From Sinomonas atrocyanea (GTDB taxonomy: Bacteria; Actinomycetota; Actinomycetes; Actinomycetales; Micrococcaceae), in NCBI RefSeq assembly GCF_001577305.1, contig NZ_CP014518.1:310001-374000 (forward strand): a DNA stretch of 64,000 nt. Direction: 5' to 3'. Below are positions 44,130-52,583 of this stretch, in pieces (position 1 is the stretch's first letter; every line of letters starts with the position of its first letter). Made by a program: the position numbers and the translations under genes. Under the pieces are notes generated by a model. The model was given only the letters and a program-made list of their open reading frames with translations. It ran no database searches and was not told the DNA's origin.

Positions 44130-45845
44130 CTACAGGCCCAGCTCGTCCAGGATCGGCAGGCTGCCGCGCACGGCGTCGCGGGCGGCCTCGGCGGTCGGGG
44201 CGGCGAGGGCCTGGGCGGCGAGCCGCTGGGCCTCCTCGACGGTGATGGTGGCCAGGACCCGGTTGACGGCGGTCAGGGCGCGCGGCGACATCGACAGGGT
44301 CGTGACGCCCAGGCCCACGAGCACCGCGGCGAGGGCGGGGTCGGCCGCGGCCTCGCCGCAGACGCCCACGGGCTTGGCGGTGCCGGTGGCCGCGGAAGCC
44401 GCCGCGGCGCCGTCGCACGTTGCCTTGATGAGGTGCAGCACGGCCGGCTGCCACGGGTCGTTGAGGTGGGCGAGCGGGCCGAGCATGCGGTCCGCGGCCA
44501 TCGCGTACTGCGTGAGGTCGTTCGTGCCGAGCGAGGCGAAGTCGGCGTTCTGGAGGATGTGCGAGGACGTGAGGGCCGCGGAGGGGACCTCGACCATGAC
44601 GCCGGCCGTCTTGAGCCCGGCTTCCTTCGCCAGCTGGGTGAAGTGGGCGGCCTCGTCCGTCGTGGCGATCATCGGGGCCATGACCCAGATCTCGGCCTCG
44701 TTCTCCTGCGCCGCCTGCGCGATCGCGGCGAGCTGGCGGGCGAGGACGCCCGGGCTGGTCCAGTCGGTGCGGTACCCGCGCACGCCGAGGGCCGGGTTGG
44801 GCTCGTCCGCGTTGGTCAGGAACGGCAGGGGCTTGTCGGCGCCGGCGTCGAGGGTGCGGATCACGACCTTCTTGCCGGCGAACTCCCTGAACACCGCCGT
44901 GTAGGCGGCCACCTGCTCCTCGTGGGTGGGCTCGGTGTCCCGGTCGAGGAAGCAGAATTCGGTGCGCAGCAGGCCCACGCCCTCGGCGCCGGCAGCGGCG
45001 GCCTTGGCCGCGTCCTTGCCGGTGGCCACGTTGGCGAGCAGCGGAACGGCGTGCCCGTCGGCGAGCCGATTGTTTCCGGCGAACCCGGCGGCCAGGGCGG
45101 CCGCCTGGGTGGTCCAAGCGGCCGCCGCGTCCCGCTCGTGCTCCCCGGGCTCGGTCTGGACCGTGCCCGCGGCGCCGTCGACGTAGACCTCGGAGCCGTC
45201 CGCGATCGCCTCGACCCCGGGCGCCGCCACGACGGCCGGCAGGCCGAGGGCCCTGGCCAGGATCGCGGTGTGGGACTGCGGGCCGCCGCCGCTCGTGATG
45301 AGGGCGGTGACCTTGGCGGGGTCGAGGGTCGCGGTGTCCGCGGGGGCGAGGTCCTCGGCGGCGAGGACGAAAGGCTCATCCGACTCCGGGATGCCCGGGG
45401 CCGGGAGCCCCCGCAGCTCGGCGACGATCCGGGCGCGCACGTCGAGGACGTCGGTGGCCCGCTCGGCCATGTAGCCGCCGAGGGACTTGAGCTTGTCCGC
45501 GACCGCGGCGCCGGACTCCCACACCGCCCGCTCGGCCGAGCGGGACCCGCCGTCCGCGGACGGGTCGAGCAGTTTCACGGCGCCCTTGACCAGCATCGGG
45601 TCCGCCGCCATGAGGGCGGTCGCCTCGAGGACGCCCTTCGCGTCCCCCGAGGCAGACGCTGCGCGGGCCTTCAGCGCCGCCTGGACCGCCTTGGACGCCG
45701 AGCGGATCCGCTCGCCCTCCGCGGCAGCGTCCAGCCCGCCGGAGACGGGCCCCGCCGCGGGCTCTGCGACCGGTGCGGGCATCTGCCGCACCCGCCCGAT
45801 CACACGCCCCGGGGTGACGCCGACACCGTGAAACTGCTCCATCAT
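44130..45845 (-). CDS. ptsI: PTS enzyme I
   Basis: This 571-residue protein autophosphorylates with phosphoenolpyruvate and donates the phosphate to HPr. Active His: ITSGGGPQSHTAILARALGLP. PEP-binding domain: GVGLLRTEFCFLDRDTEPT, RTLDAGADKPLPFL, NPALGVRGYR and the DFASLGTNDLTQYAMAADR signature. I take the first of two adjacent ATGs (45845), which sits five bases after GAGG. It is directly downstream of fruA. Confidence 0.93.
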   Translation of the reverse strand: MMEQFHGVGVTPGRVIGRVRQMPAPVAEPAAGPVSGGLDAAAEGERIRSASKAVQAALKARAASASGDAKGVLEATALMAADPMLVKGAVKLLDPSADGGSRSAERAVWESGAAVADKLKSLGGYMAERATDVLDVRARIVAELRGLPAPGIPESDEPFVLAAEDLAPADTATLDPAKVTALITSGGGPQSHTAILARALGLPAVVAAPGVEAIADGSEVYVDGAAGTVQTEPGEHERDAAAAWTTQAAALAAGFAGNNRLADGHAVPLLANVATGKDAAKAAAAGAEGVGLLRTEFCFLDRDTEPTHEEQVAAYTAVFREFAGKKVVIRTLDAGADKPLPFLTNADEPNPALGVRGYRTDWTSPGVLARQLAAIAQAAQENEAEIWVMAPMIATTDEAAHFTQLAKEAGLKTAGVMVEVPSAALTSSHILQNADFASLGTNDLTQYAMAADRMLGPLAHLNDPWQPAVLHLIKATCDGAAAASAATGTAKPVGVCGEAAADPALAAVLVGLGVTTLSMSPRALTAVNRVLATITVEEAQRLAAQALAAPTAEAARDAVRGSLPILDELGL

Positions 45846-45867
45846 CAAGACCTCGAACTCTCTCTCG

Positions 45868-47898
45868 CTAGGCGGCGACGGGCACGGGCTCCGCGGCCTC
45901 GGGCGCCTTCTTGCCAACGTATCGCTTGAGGGCGATGGTTGCCAGAGCGGTTACGACGACGCCCGCCGCGATCGAGACGACCCAGAGGAAGAAGTTGTCG
46001 ATCGCGAAGAAGACGAAGATGCCGCCGTGCGGGGCCTTGGAGGAGACGTTGAAGGCCATCGACAGCGCTCCGGTGAGCGCGCCGCCGAGCATCGACGCCG
46101 GGATGACCCGCAGCGGGTCCGCCGCCGCGAACGGGATCGCGCCCTCGGAGATGAACGAGGCCCCCAGGAGCCACGCCGCCTTGCCGTTCTCGTGCTCGGT
46201 GGCGTTGAAGTTCTTGTGGTCGAGCACCGTGGCGAGGGCCATGGCGAGCGGCGGGACCATGCCCGCGGCCATGACGGCAGCCATGATGTGGTACGGCGCA
46301 GCGTTGGTCGCGCTCGCCGCGCTCAGGCCGGCGACGGCGAACGAGTACGCGACCTTGTTAACCGGGCCGCCGAGGTCGAAGCACATCATGAGGCCGAGGA
46401 TGACGCCGAGGATCACGGCGGCGGCACCGCTCATGCCTGTGAGCCAGTCATTGAGGGCCTTCGTGACCACCGCGATGGGACCGCCGAGCACCACGAACAT
46501 GAGGCCGGAGGCCACGATGGACGCGACGAGCGGGATGATCGCGACCGGCATGAGGCCGCGCAGCCAGCGGGGTGCTGGGAGGGACGCGAGCCAGTGCGCG
46601 GTGTAGCCGGCGAGGAGGCCGCCCACGATGCCGCCGAGGAACCCGGCGCCCATGAAGCCCGCCACGGCGCCCGCGGTGAAGCCCGGGGCGATGCCCGGCC
46701 GGTCCGCGAGGGCGTAGCCGATGTACCCGGCGAGGGCCGGGACGAGGAAGCCGATCGACAGGCCGCCGATCTTGAACAGCACAGCACCGAGGTAGGCGCC
46801 GAGGGGGCCCCAGGCCTGCGGTCCGAACTCGGTCGGGAGGCTGAACACGTTGTTCTTGAGGACGATCGTGTCCGCGTACTTCGTGATGTCGTAGCCGCCG
46901 AGGAGGAAGCCGAGCGCGATCAGGAGGCCGCCCGCGGCGACGAACGGGATCATGTAGCTCACACCCGTGAGCAGCGCTCGCTTGAGCTTCTTTCCGACGG
47001 ACTCGCTCGTCTCGGAACCGGAGGCGGACGACGCCGCGCCGGCCGCTCCGCGGGCGATCCGCCGGCCGTTCGGGTCGGCGGCAACCGCCAGGGCCTCGTC
47101 GAGCATGACGCCCGGCTCATCGATGCCGCGCTTGACCGGCGACTGCACGTACGCCTTGCCCGCGAAGCGCTCCTTGCCACGCACATCGACGTCCACGGCG
47201 AAGACCACGGCGTCGGCGGCGTCGATGACGGACTGCGGGAGCGGTGTCGAGCCCGCCGAGCCCTGGGTCTCGACCTGGACGTCGATTCCCTTGTCCTTCC
47301 CAGCGGCGACGAGGGAGTCCGCGGCCATATAGGTATGCGCGATGCCGGTGGGGCAGGCGGTGACGGCGACAATGCGCCTCGTGGACGACGAGGGCGTCTG
47401 GCTCTCTCCGGGTGCGGCGCCCGCCGCTGTCGGCTCGCCTGCTGCGGTGAGTCCGAGGGCCTCGTTGACGAGCGCGACCACCTCTTCGCGCGAAGCCGCT
47501 GCCCGCAGGGACGCGGTGAAGTCCTTCTTGATGAGGCTCCGGGCGAGCTTCGCGAGGAGCTTGAGGTGCTCCTGGTCCGCGCCTTCCGGGGCGGCGATGA
47601 AGAACACGAGGTCGGCGTCGCCGTCCTTCGCGCCGAATCCGACCTTCTGCGACAGGCGGGCCATCGCCAGCGACGGCTCGGTCACAGCCGTGGAGCGGCA
47701 GTGGGGGATGGCGATGCCTCCGGGGACGCCGGTGGCGGTCTTCTGCTCGCGCGCCCAGGCGTCCGCGAACAGCCCGTCCACCTCTGTGGCGCGGCCGGCA
47801 TCCGCAACGAGTCCGGCCAGGTGCCTGATCACGTCGGCGGGGGAAGAGCCCAGCGACGCATCGAGCACCACGAGCTCGGGGGCGATGAGTTCGGTCAT
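45868..47898 (-). CDS. fruA: PTS fructose transporter, fused EIIABC
   Basis: This 676-residue permease has the domain order A-B-C. EIIA (residues 1-150) carries the phosphorylated His in GGIAIPHCRS. EIIB (about 170-265) carries the Cys in VAVTACPTGIAHTYMAA. EIIC (about 315-655) has many membrane helices, including VAAGGLLIALGFLLGG and MMCFDLGGPVNKVAYSFAV. It imports fructose as fructose 1-phosphate. AGAAGGA precedes ATG 47898. It is 12 bp after fruK and 22 bp before ptsI, so one operon. Confidence 0.94.
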   Translation of the reverse strand: MTELIAPELVVLDASLGSSPADVIRHLAGLVADAGRATEVDGLFADAWAREQKTATGVPGGIAIPHCRSTAVTEPSLAMARLSQKVGFGAKDGDADLVFFIAAPEGADQEHLKLLAKLARSLIKKDFTASLRAAASREEVVALVNEALGLTAAGEPTAAGAAPGESQTPSSSTRRIVAVTACPTGIAHTYMAADSLVAAGKDKGIDVQVETQGSAGSTPLPQSVIDAADAVVFAVDVDVRGKERFAGKAYVQSPVKRGIDEPGVMLDEALAVAADPNGRRIARGAAGAASSASGSETSESVGKKLKRALLTGVSYMIPFVAAGGLLIALGFLLGGYDITKYADTIVLKNNVFSLPTEFGPQAWGPLGAYLGAVLFKIGGLSIGFLVPALAGYIGYALADRPGIAPGFTAGAVAGFMGAGFLGGIVGGLLAGYTAHWLASLPAPRWLRGLMPVAIIPLVASIVASGLMFVVLGGPIAVVTKALNDWLTGMSGAAAVILGVILGLMMCFDLGGPVNKVAYSFAVAGLSAASATNAAPYHIMAAVMAAGMVPPLAMALATVLDHKNFNATEHENGKAAWLLGASFISEGAIPFAAADPLRVIPASMLGGALTGALSMAFNVSSKAPHGGIFVFFAIDNFFLWVVSIAAGVVVTALATIALKRYVGKKAPEAAEPVPVAA

Positions 47899-47910
47899 GA
47901 TGAGTCCTTC

Positions 47911-48873
47911 TCAGAGGGCCGTGACGGTCACGGCAGAGGGGGTGGTCTGGTTCGCTGCCGGGACGGTGGATCCCGGCAGGGACGCGGCGGCGGCCCCGTG
48001 GGCCACTGCCTGGCGCAGGCGGCCCTCGGCGTCCGCCCCAGTCGAGTCGGCCAGGAGGTACCCGGCCAGTGAGGAGTCGCCGGCACCGACGGTGCTGACG
48101 GCCCTGATGGGCAGGTGCGTGGCGTGCCACGCGCCGTCCCGTGTGACGAGCACGGCGCCCTTCGACCCGAGGGTCGCGAGCACCGCTCCGACCCCGGCGT
48201 CCACGAGCGCCCGTGCCGCCTTCGCGGCGAGCGCCGGGGAGGCCTCGAGTTCGGCCGGTGTGCCGGTGTCCTTCAGGCCCACGAGTCCGGCGAGCTCCGC
48301 GAGCTCGTCCGCGTTGGGCTTGAGCAGCTCTGGCCTGCCCGAGAGGGAGGCCGCGAGCGGCGCGCCGGAAGAATCGACAGCGATCTTCGGCGCGTTTCCG
48401 TCGGCGGCCGAGCGCAGGCGCTCGGCCGCCGTGGCATAGAAGTCCTCGGGAACCCCCGGGGGGAGCGATCCTGCGAGGACCACCCAGGAGGCCCCACGGG
48501 CGCGGTCGACGAGGAGGGCGAGCAGGGCCTCCTGGAGGGCCTGGGAGAGTTCGGGGCCGGGCTCGTTGACCTTGGTGGTGACGCCGTCGGGCTCCGTGAG
48601 GGCCACGTTCGAGCGCAGCGGCGCCCCGATGGGCAGCGCCGCGTACGGCACGCCCGTGGCGGCGAGGCCGGCGACGACGGGATCGGAGGCATCCCCCGGG
48701 AGGACGGCGAGCGTGTCGAGCCCGGAGGCGCGCAGCGCGCGGGCCACGTTCACGCCCTTGCCGCCGGATTCCTGCCGCACCGAGACGGCGCGCTGCACCT
48801 CGCCCCGCAGCAGGGGTGCGCCCAGCTCGACCGTGCGGTCCAGGCTCGGGTTCGCGGTGAGGGTCACGATCAT
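47911..48873 (-). CDS. fruK: 1-phosphofructokinase
   Basis: This 320-residue PfkB-family kinase converts fructose 1-phosphate to fructose 1,6-bisphosphate. N-terminal IVTLTANPSLDRTVEL and SGGKGVNVARALRASG, and the C-terminal catalytic signature VSTVGAGDSSLAGYLLA with the base Asp. Start ATG 48873 overlaps the DeoR stop (ATGA). Confidence 0.93.
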   Translation of the reverse strand: MIVTLTANPSLDRTVELGAPLLRGEVQRAVSVRQESGGKGVNVARALRASGLDTLAVLPGDASDPVVAGLAATGVPYAALPIGAPLRSNVALTEPDGVTTKVNEPGPELSQALQEALLALLVDRARGASWVVLAGSLPPGVPEDFYATAAERLRSAADGNAPKIAVDSSGAPLAASLSGRPELLKPNADELAELAGLVGLKDTGTPAELEASPALAAKAARALVDAGVGAVLATLGSKGAVLVTRDGAWHATHLPIRAVSTVGAGDSSLAGYLLADSTGADAEGRLRQAVAHGAAAASLPGSTVPAANQTTPSAVTVTAL

Positions 48874-49667
48874 TGCTTCCCTGCTTCCAGTACGTCGACT
48901 CCGGCGTCCGCGAGGGCGTCGGCGACGTCCCCCTCGGGTGCCCGATCGGTCACGATGGCGTCCAGCTGGTCGAGGCGCGCGAACTGCACGAGCGCCTCGA
49001 CGCCGAACTTGGTGTGGTCCACGAGGGCCACGACGCGGCGCGCGCAGCGCACGAAGGCGGCCTTGACGGCGGCCTCCTCGACGTCCGGCGTGCTGAGCCC
49101 GAACTGGGCGTGCAGGCCGTTCGCCCCGACGAAGGCGAGGTCCGGGCGGAGGCGCTCGACGGCGTCGACCGTCGCCGGCCCCACCGCCGCCCGGGTGAGC
49201 GGGCGGATCCGGCCGCCGAGCAGCTGGACGTTGAGGTTCGCATCCGCCGCGAGCTTGTCCGCGATGGGCAGGGCGTTGGTCACGACGACGAGGGGAGCGC
49301 CGTCCAGGGGAGCGCCCATGAGGCGCTCCGCGAGCGCCTCCGTGGAGCTGCCCGCGTCCAGGAGGACGCTGCCGGCGCGGGAGGACTCGATGAGGTCCGC
49401 CGCGGCGTCCGCGATGGCCCGCTTCTCGAGGAGGTTCTGGATCTGCCGCTCAAGGAGGCTGGCCTCCGCGGTGGCGCTGCGCTCGGCCGGGACGGCGCCG
49501 CCGTGGACGCGACGGAGCACGCCGGCGGACTCCAGCGCCGCGAGGTCGCGGCGCACGGTCTCGGTGGTGACGGAGAAGCGCTCGGCGAGCTCGGTGACGC
49601 TCACCCGGCCGACCTCGGCGACACGGTCGGCGACGAGCCGCTGACGCTCTTCTGCGAACATCGACAT
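48870..49667 (-). CDS. DeoR-family repressor of the fructose operon
   Basis: This 265-residue protein has an N-terminal DeoR helix-turn-helix (RVSVTELAERFSVTTETVRR, DLAALESAGVLRRVHGGAV). The C-terminal sugar-phosphate-sensing domain follows (LDAGSSTEALAERL, VVTNALPIADKLA, GANGLHAQFGLSTPD). ATG 49667 is about eight bases after GGAGAGG. A GTG nine bases earlier overlaps that signal. It is the first gene of the fru-pts operon, with a long inverted repeat upstream at 49745-49789. Fructose 1-phosphate is the expected inducer (inference). Confidence 0.88.
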   Translation of the reverse strand: MSMFAEERQRLVADRVAEVGRVSVTELAERFSVTTETVRRDLAALESAGVLRRVHGGAVPAERSATAEASLLERQIQNLLEKRAIADAAADLIESSRAGSVLLDAGSSTEALAERLMGAPLDGAPLVVVTNALPIADKLAADANLNVQLLGGRIRPLTRAAVGPATVDAVERLRPDLAFVGANGLHAQFGLSTPDVEEAAVKAAFVRCARRVVALVDHTKFGVEALVQFARLDQLDAIVTDRAPEGDVADALADAGVDVLEAGKQ

Positions 49668-49744
49668 GCCCGGCACCTCTCCTCTCTGAGCCCCTCGTCC
49701 AGCCTGTGGTCTCCATCACACGAATGTGGGATTGATTGACTGTA

Positions 49745-49789
49745 TCTGCGTTTATGTTGGAAAGTCAAGGGGTTCCACATAAACGCAGA
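49745..49789. promoter_or_regulatory. Long inverted repeat upstream of the fructose operon
   Basis: TCTGCGTTTATGTTGGAA (49745-49762) is matched inverted by TTCCACATAAACGCAGA (49773-49789), with one extra T in the left arm and a 10-base gap. The A+T-rich TTTATGT cores stand out in this GC-rich DNA. It lies 78 bp upstream of the DeoR-type gene and is the likely operator. Confidence 0.72.
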
Positions 49790-49825
49790 CGGGCCCGGCG
49801 GAGCGCGCGCTCCGCCGGGCCCGTC
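49788..49825 (-). terminator. Perfect 18-bp hairpin
   Basis: GACGGGCCCGGCGGAGCG (49788-49805) pairs fully with CGCTCCGCCGGGCCCGTC (49808-49825) over a two-base gap. It ends the DUF6458 gene transcript and borders the fructose operator. Confidence 0.75.
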
Positions 49826-49841
49826 CGGGTCCCTGGGCCGC

Positions 49842-50096
49842 CTAGATCTCGCGGCTGTCGCGCCGGGTGACGGCTTCGCCGGTCTCCGGGTCCACCAGCT
49901 GACGCGACTCGGTGACCCGCCGCCGCGGGCGCGAGCTGCCCATCATGACGAGCGAGACGACCAGCCCCAGGACGCCCACGCCGATGAGGATGTAGCCCAC
50001 GAGTGTCTGGTCGATGAACGGGATGAGGCCCGGCGTCACCGCGAATGCGAGGATCGCGCCGATGGCGATGAGGAAGATTGACGCACCGATGCCCAT
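49842..50096 (-). CDS. DUF6458 small membrane protein
   Basis: This 84-residue protein has two membrane helices (MGIGASIFLIAIGAILAFAV and TLVGYILIGVGVLGLVVSLV) and a basic cytoplasmic tail. AAGGAG lies seven bases before ATG 50096. The longer frame adds an unsupported basic leader. The family is widespread in Actinobacteria with no known function. Confidence 0.82.
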   Translation of the reverse strand: MGIGASIFLIAIGAILAFAVTPGLIPFIDQTLVGYILIGVGVLGLVVSLVMMGSSRPRRRVTESRQLVDPETGEAVTRRDSREI

Positions 50097-50263
50097 GATG
50101 AGCTCCTTCCGCCGCTGCCGGTGCACTGGCAGCGCTCCAAGCCCGCGGGGCGCGGGTCGCCCCTGACTTTCCCCGCCGGCGTCCGTCTGAAACAGTGCGG
50201 GCCAGCCCGATCCGCTCGCTACGCCAAGCGCGAAGGGCGCGGGACATGTCCGGCGCCCGGGGC

Positions 50264-50269
50264 TAGCCT
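50264..50269 (+). promoter_or_regulatory. Leaderless -10 element
   Basis: TAGCCT lies exactly six bases before ATG 50276. Confidence 0.55.
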
Positions 50270-50275
50270 GTGCAG

Positions 50276-51106
50276 ATGGCGAAGAAGAACATTGCCCTGC
50301 GGATCGCGCAGGACACGGCGCACCAGACGATGTTCGACGCCCGTGGCCAGGCGACCCCCCGCGTCCACCGGGCCCTCCTGGCGGCGGTGGACGTGCAGCG
50401 CCCGCTCGTGCTGGCCAACCTGCGCCGGCTGCACCGACAGTACCCCAACGATTCCCCCGCCCAGCTCGCCCGGCGCCTCGAGCGCCGTTATCTGGCGGCG
50501 GTGGGCGGGACCGGCGTCGCCGTGGGCGGCACCGCGGCGATTCCCGGTCTGGGGACCATGACGTCGCTGGGCCTCTCCGCCGCCGCCACGGTGGGCTTCC
50601 TCGAGGCGACCGCCCTCTACGCGGCCTCGATCGCGGAGCTCCACGGGGTGCACCTCGAGGACCCGGACCGAGCCCGGACCACCATCATGGCGCTCATGCT
50701 GGGGGAGGAGGGCACGGCCCTGCTCTCCGCGCTGGGCGGGCAGGCCCTGGGCCGTGGCGGACACCCGGCCAGCGCGTGGGGCGTGGCGCTGAACCGGTCC
50801 ATGCCGTCGCAGGCCGTCAAGGTACTCCAGGGCACCGTGCAGCGGCGCTTCCTCACCTGGCTGCTCAAGCGGCAGGGCGGCGCGCTCGTGGGCCGGGCCC
50901 TTCCCTTCGGGGTCGGCGCGGTGGTCGGCGGGGCCGGCAACCTCCTCATGGGGCGCGCCGTGGTGCGTGCCGCCCAGGCGGCGTTCGGCCCGGTGCCGGA
51001 CGTGCTGCCCGCCGAGACGCCCCAGGAGGCCGTCGAGCGTGAGATCGAGCAGCGCCGGGCGCGGCTGCTCGAAGGCCGCGCCGGGATCGAGCCGCTCGCA
51101 GACTGA
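50276..51106 (+). CDS. EcsC-like hypothetical protein
   Basis: This 276-residue basic protein has a Gly/Ala-rich hydrophobic middle (residues 73-100, GGTGVAVGGTAAIPGLGTMT) and a second hydrophobic stretch (ALPFGVGAVVGGAGNLLMG) near residue 215. This pattern resembles EcsC-family proteins. ATG 50276 was preferred over GTG 50270 because TAGCCT stands six bases before it. It is convergent with the DUF445 gene. Function unknown. Confidence 0.68.
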   Translation: MAKKNIALRIAQDTAHQTMFDARGQATPRVHRALLAAVDVQRPLVLANLRRLHRQYPNDSPAQLARRLERRYLAAVGGTGVAVGGTAAIPGLGTMTSLGLSAAATVGFLEATALYAASIAELHGVHLEDPDRARTTIMALMLGEEGTALLSALGGQALGRGGHPASAWGVALNRSMPSQAVKVLQGTVQRRFLTWLLKRQGGALVGRALPFGVGAVVGGAGNLLMGRAVVRAAQAAFGPVPDVLPAETPQEAVEREIEQRRARLLEGRAGIEPLAD

Positions 51107-51188
51107 ACTGCGGGCCGGTCCGCCTCCCGGACGGCACCGGCCGCCCGACGGCGCAGCCCGCCCGAGGCGGCCACGCGCCGTCGTCCGT

Positions 51189-52490
51189 CTAGCCGCCGAA
51201 CACGGCATGCGCCGCGGCGAAGATCAGCAGGCCTGCCAGGGCGCCCACCACGGTGCCGTTGATGCGGATGAACTGGAGGTCCTTGCCGACCTGGAGCTCG
51301 ATCTTCTCCGAGGTCTCCTGCGCGTCCCAGCGGGCCACCGTGTCCTCGATGACGCCCGCGATGTCGTCGCGGTAGGTCGCCACCACGTAGGACGCCGCGT
51401 CCGCCACCCACGCGTTGACCTTCCCGGCCAGCTCCTCGTCCTCGACGAGCCGGGCGCCGAAGTCCCGCACCGCGGTGGTGAACCGCTGGTGCAGCTCGCT
51501 GCGCGGGTCCGAGACCGCCTCGAGCAGCACCCGCTTGAGCGTGGCCCAGGTGCGGCCGGCGAGGCTGCGGACCTGCGGGTCGCCGAGCACCTGCGCCTTG
51601 ATGCCCTCCACCCGGGCGATCATGGCAGGCTCGTGCTGGAGGTCCTGGGCGAGGTCCCTCAGGTACGCGTCGATGGACCGGCGCACCTGATGGTCCGGGT
51701 CCGACTGCACGGCCGCCACGAACTTGGACAGCTCGATGTAGATCTTGTCGCCGACGAGGTCGTTGGCGAAGCTCGGCACCCAGGAGGGGGAGCGGTCCGA
51801 GACGACGCGGGTGACCGCCTCGTAGTTCGCCGCGACCCAGTCCGCCGCGCGGTCCACCAGCAGGTCCACGAGCTGGTGGTGGTGGCCCGCGGCGAGGACC
51901 TGGTCTGCCACCCGGCCGAGCGGCGGCCCCCACGGCGGGGCGAGCAGGTGGCGCCGCACCATGCCCTCGATCACGGCCTGCACGTCGTCGTCGTTGAGCA
52001 CGGTGAACGCCCCACGCACGACGGCGGCGCCCTCCTTCGCGACCCGCTCGGCGCCCGCGGGGCTCGCCAGCCAGGTGCCTGCCTTCCGCGCGACGTCGAC
52101 GCTGTCCAGCTTGGCGCGCACCACGGCGGAGGAGAGGAAGTTGTCCCGCACGAACCCGCTGAGGGACGCCCCGATCGCGTCCTTGCGCGTGGGGATGATG
52201 GCGGTATGGGGGATGGGCACCCCGAGCGGGTGCTTGAACAGCGCGGTGACGGCGAACCAGTCCGCGAGCGCCCCCACCATGCCGCCCTCGGCGGCCGCCC
52301 GCACGTACTGGAGCCACGCGTACCTGTCCTGGAGCGCGAACGAGACCGCGAAGATGACGGCCATCCCGATCAGGAGGGAGAGGGCGAGGGCCTTCATCCG
52401 GCCCAGGGCGGCGGCCCGCTCGAGGTCGGTCGGACCGGAGCCGGACTCCGCTCCCGGGCGGGGGCCTGGGGTGCGGTTCAGCGTCACCAT
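51189..52490 (-). CDS. DUF445 membrane protein
   Basis: This 433-residue protein has an N-terminal helix (ALALSLLIGMAVIFAVSFAL), the DUF445 hallmark GGMVGALADWFAVTALFKHPLG with PIPHTAIIPTRKD, a long helical middle, and a C-terminal membrane segment (VVGALAGLLIFAAAHAVFGG). It is probably anchored in the inner membrane at both ends. ATG 52490 is leaderless (TAGGGT six bases upstream). Function unknown. Confidence 0.86.
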   Translation of the reverse strand: MVTLNRTPGPRPGAESGSGPTDLERAAALGRMKALALSLLIGMAVIFAVSFALQDRYAWLQYVRAAAEGGMVGALADWFAVTALFKHPLGVPIPHTAIIPTRKDAIGASLSGFVRDNFLSSAVVRAKLDSVDVARKAGTWLASPAGAERVAKEGAAVVRGAFTVLNDDDVQAVIEGMVRRHLLAPPWGPPLGRVADQVLAAGHHHQLVDLLVDRAADWVAANYEAVTRVVSDRSPSWVPSFANDLVGDKIYIELSKFVAAVQSDPDHQVRRSIDAYLRDLAQDLQHEPAMIARVEGIKAQVLGDPQVRSLAGRTWATLKRVLLEAVSDPRSELHQRFTTAVRDFGARLVEDEELAGKVNAWVADAASYVVATYRDDIAGVIEDTVARWDAQETSEKIELQVGKDLQFIRINGTVVGALAGLLIFAAAHAVFGG

Positions 52491-52496
52491 GCCTCA

Positions 52497-52502
52497 ACCC
52501 TA
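52497..52502 (-). promoter_or_regulatory. Leaderless -10 element
   Basis: On the minus strand TAGGGT lies exactly six bases before ATG 52490. Confidence 0.5.
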
Positions 52503-52520
52503 CCGGCGGGGGCGGACAGC

Positions 52521-52558
52521 CGGATGCCCCGCCTGCGGGGGGACAGGCGGGGCATCCG
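52521..52558 (-). terminator. Hairpin after the persulfide dioxygenase-rhodanese gene
   Basis: CGGATGCCCCGCCTG (52521-52535) pairs perfectly with CAGGCGGGGCATCCG (52544-52558), 25 bp beyond the stop codon of the gene to its right. Confidence 0.72.
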
Positions 52559-52583
52559 GGTCTGGGGTGGGCCGGGGCGCGGC

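Noticed and set aside
44031..45929. A 632-codon plus-strand frame over ptsH and ptsI
   Set aside because: It is antisense to two secure PTS genes and low in complexity.
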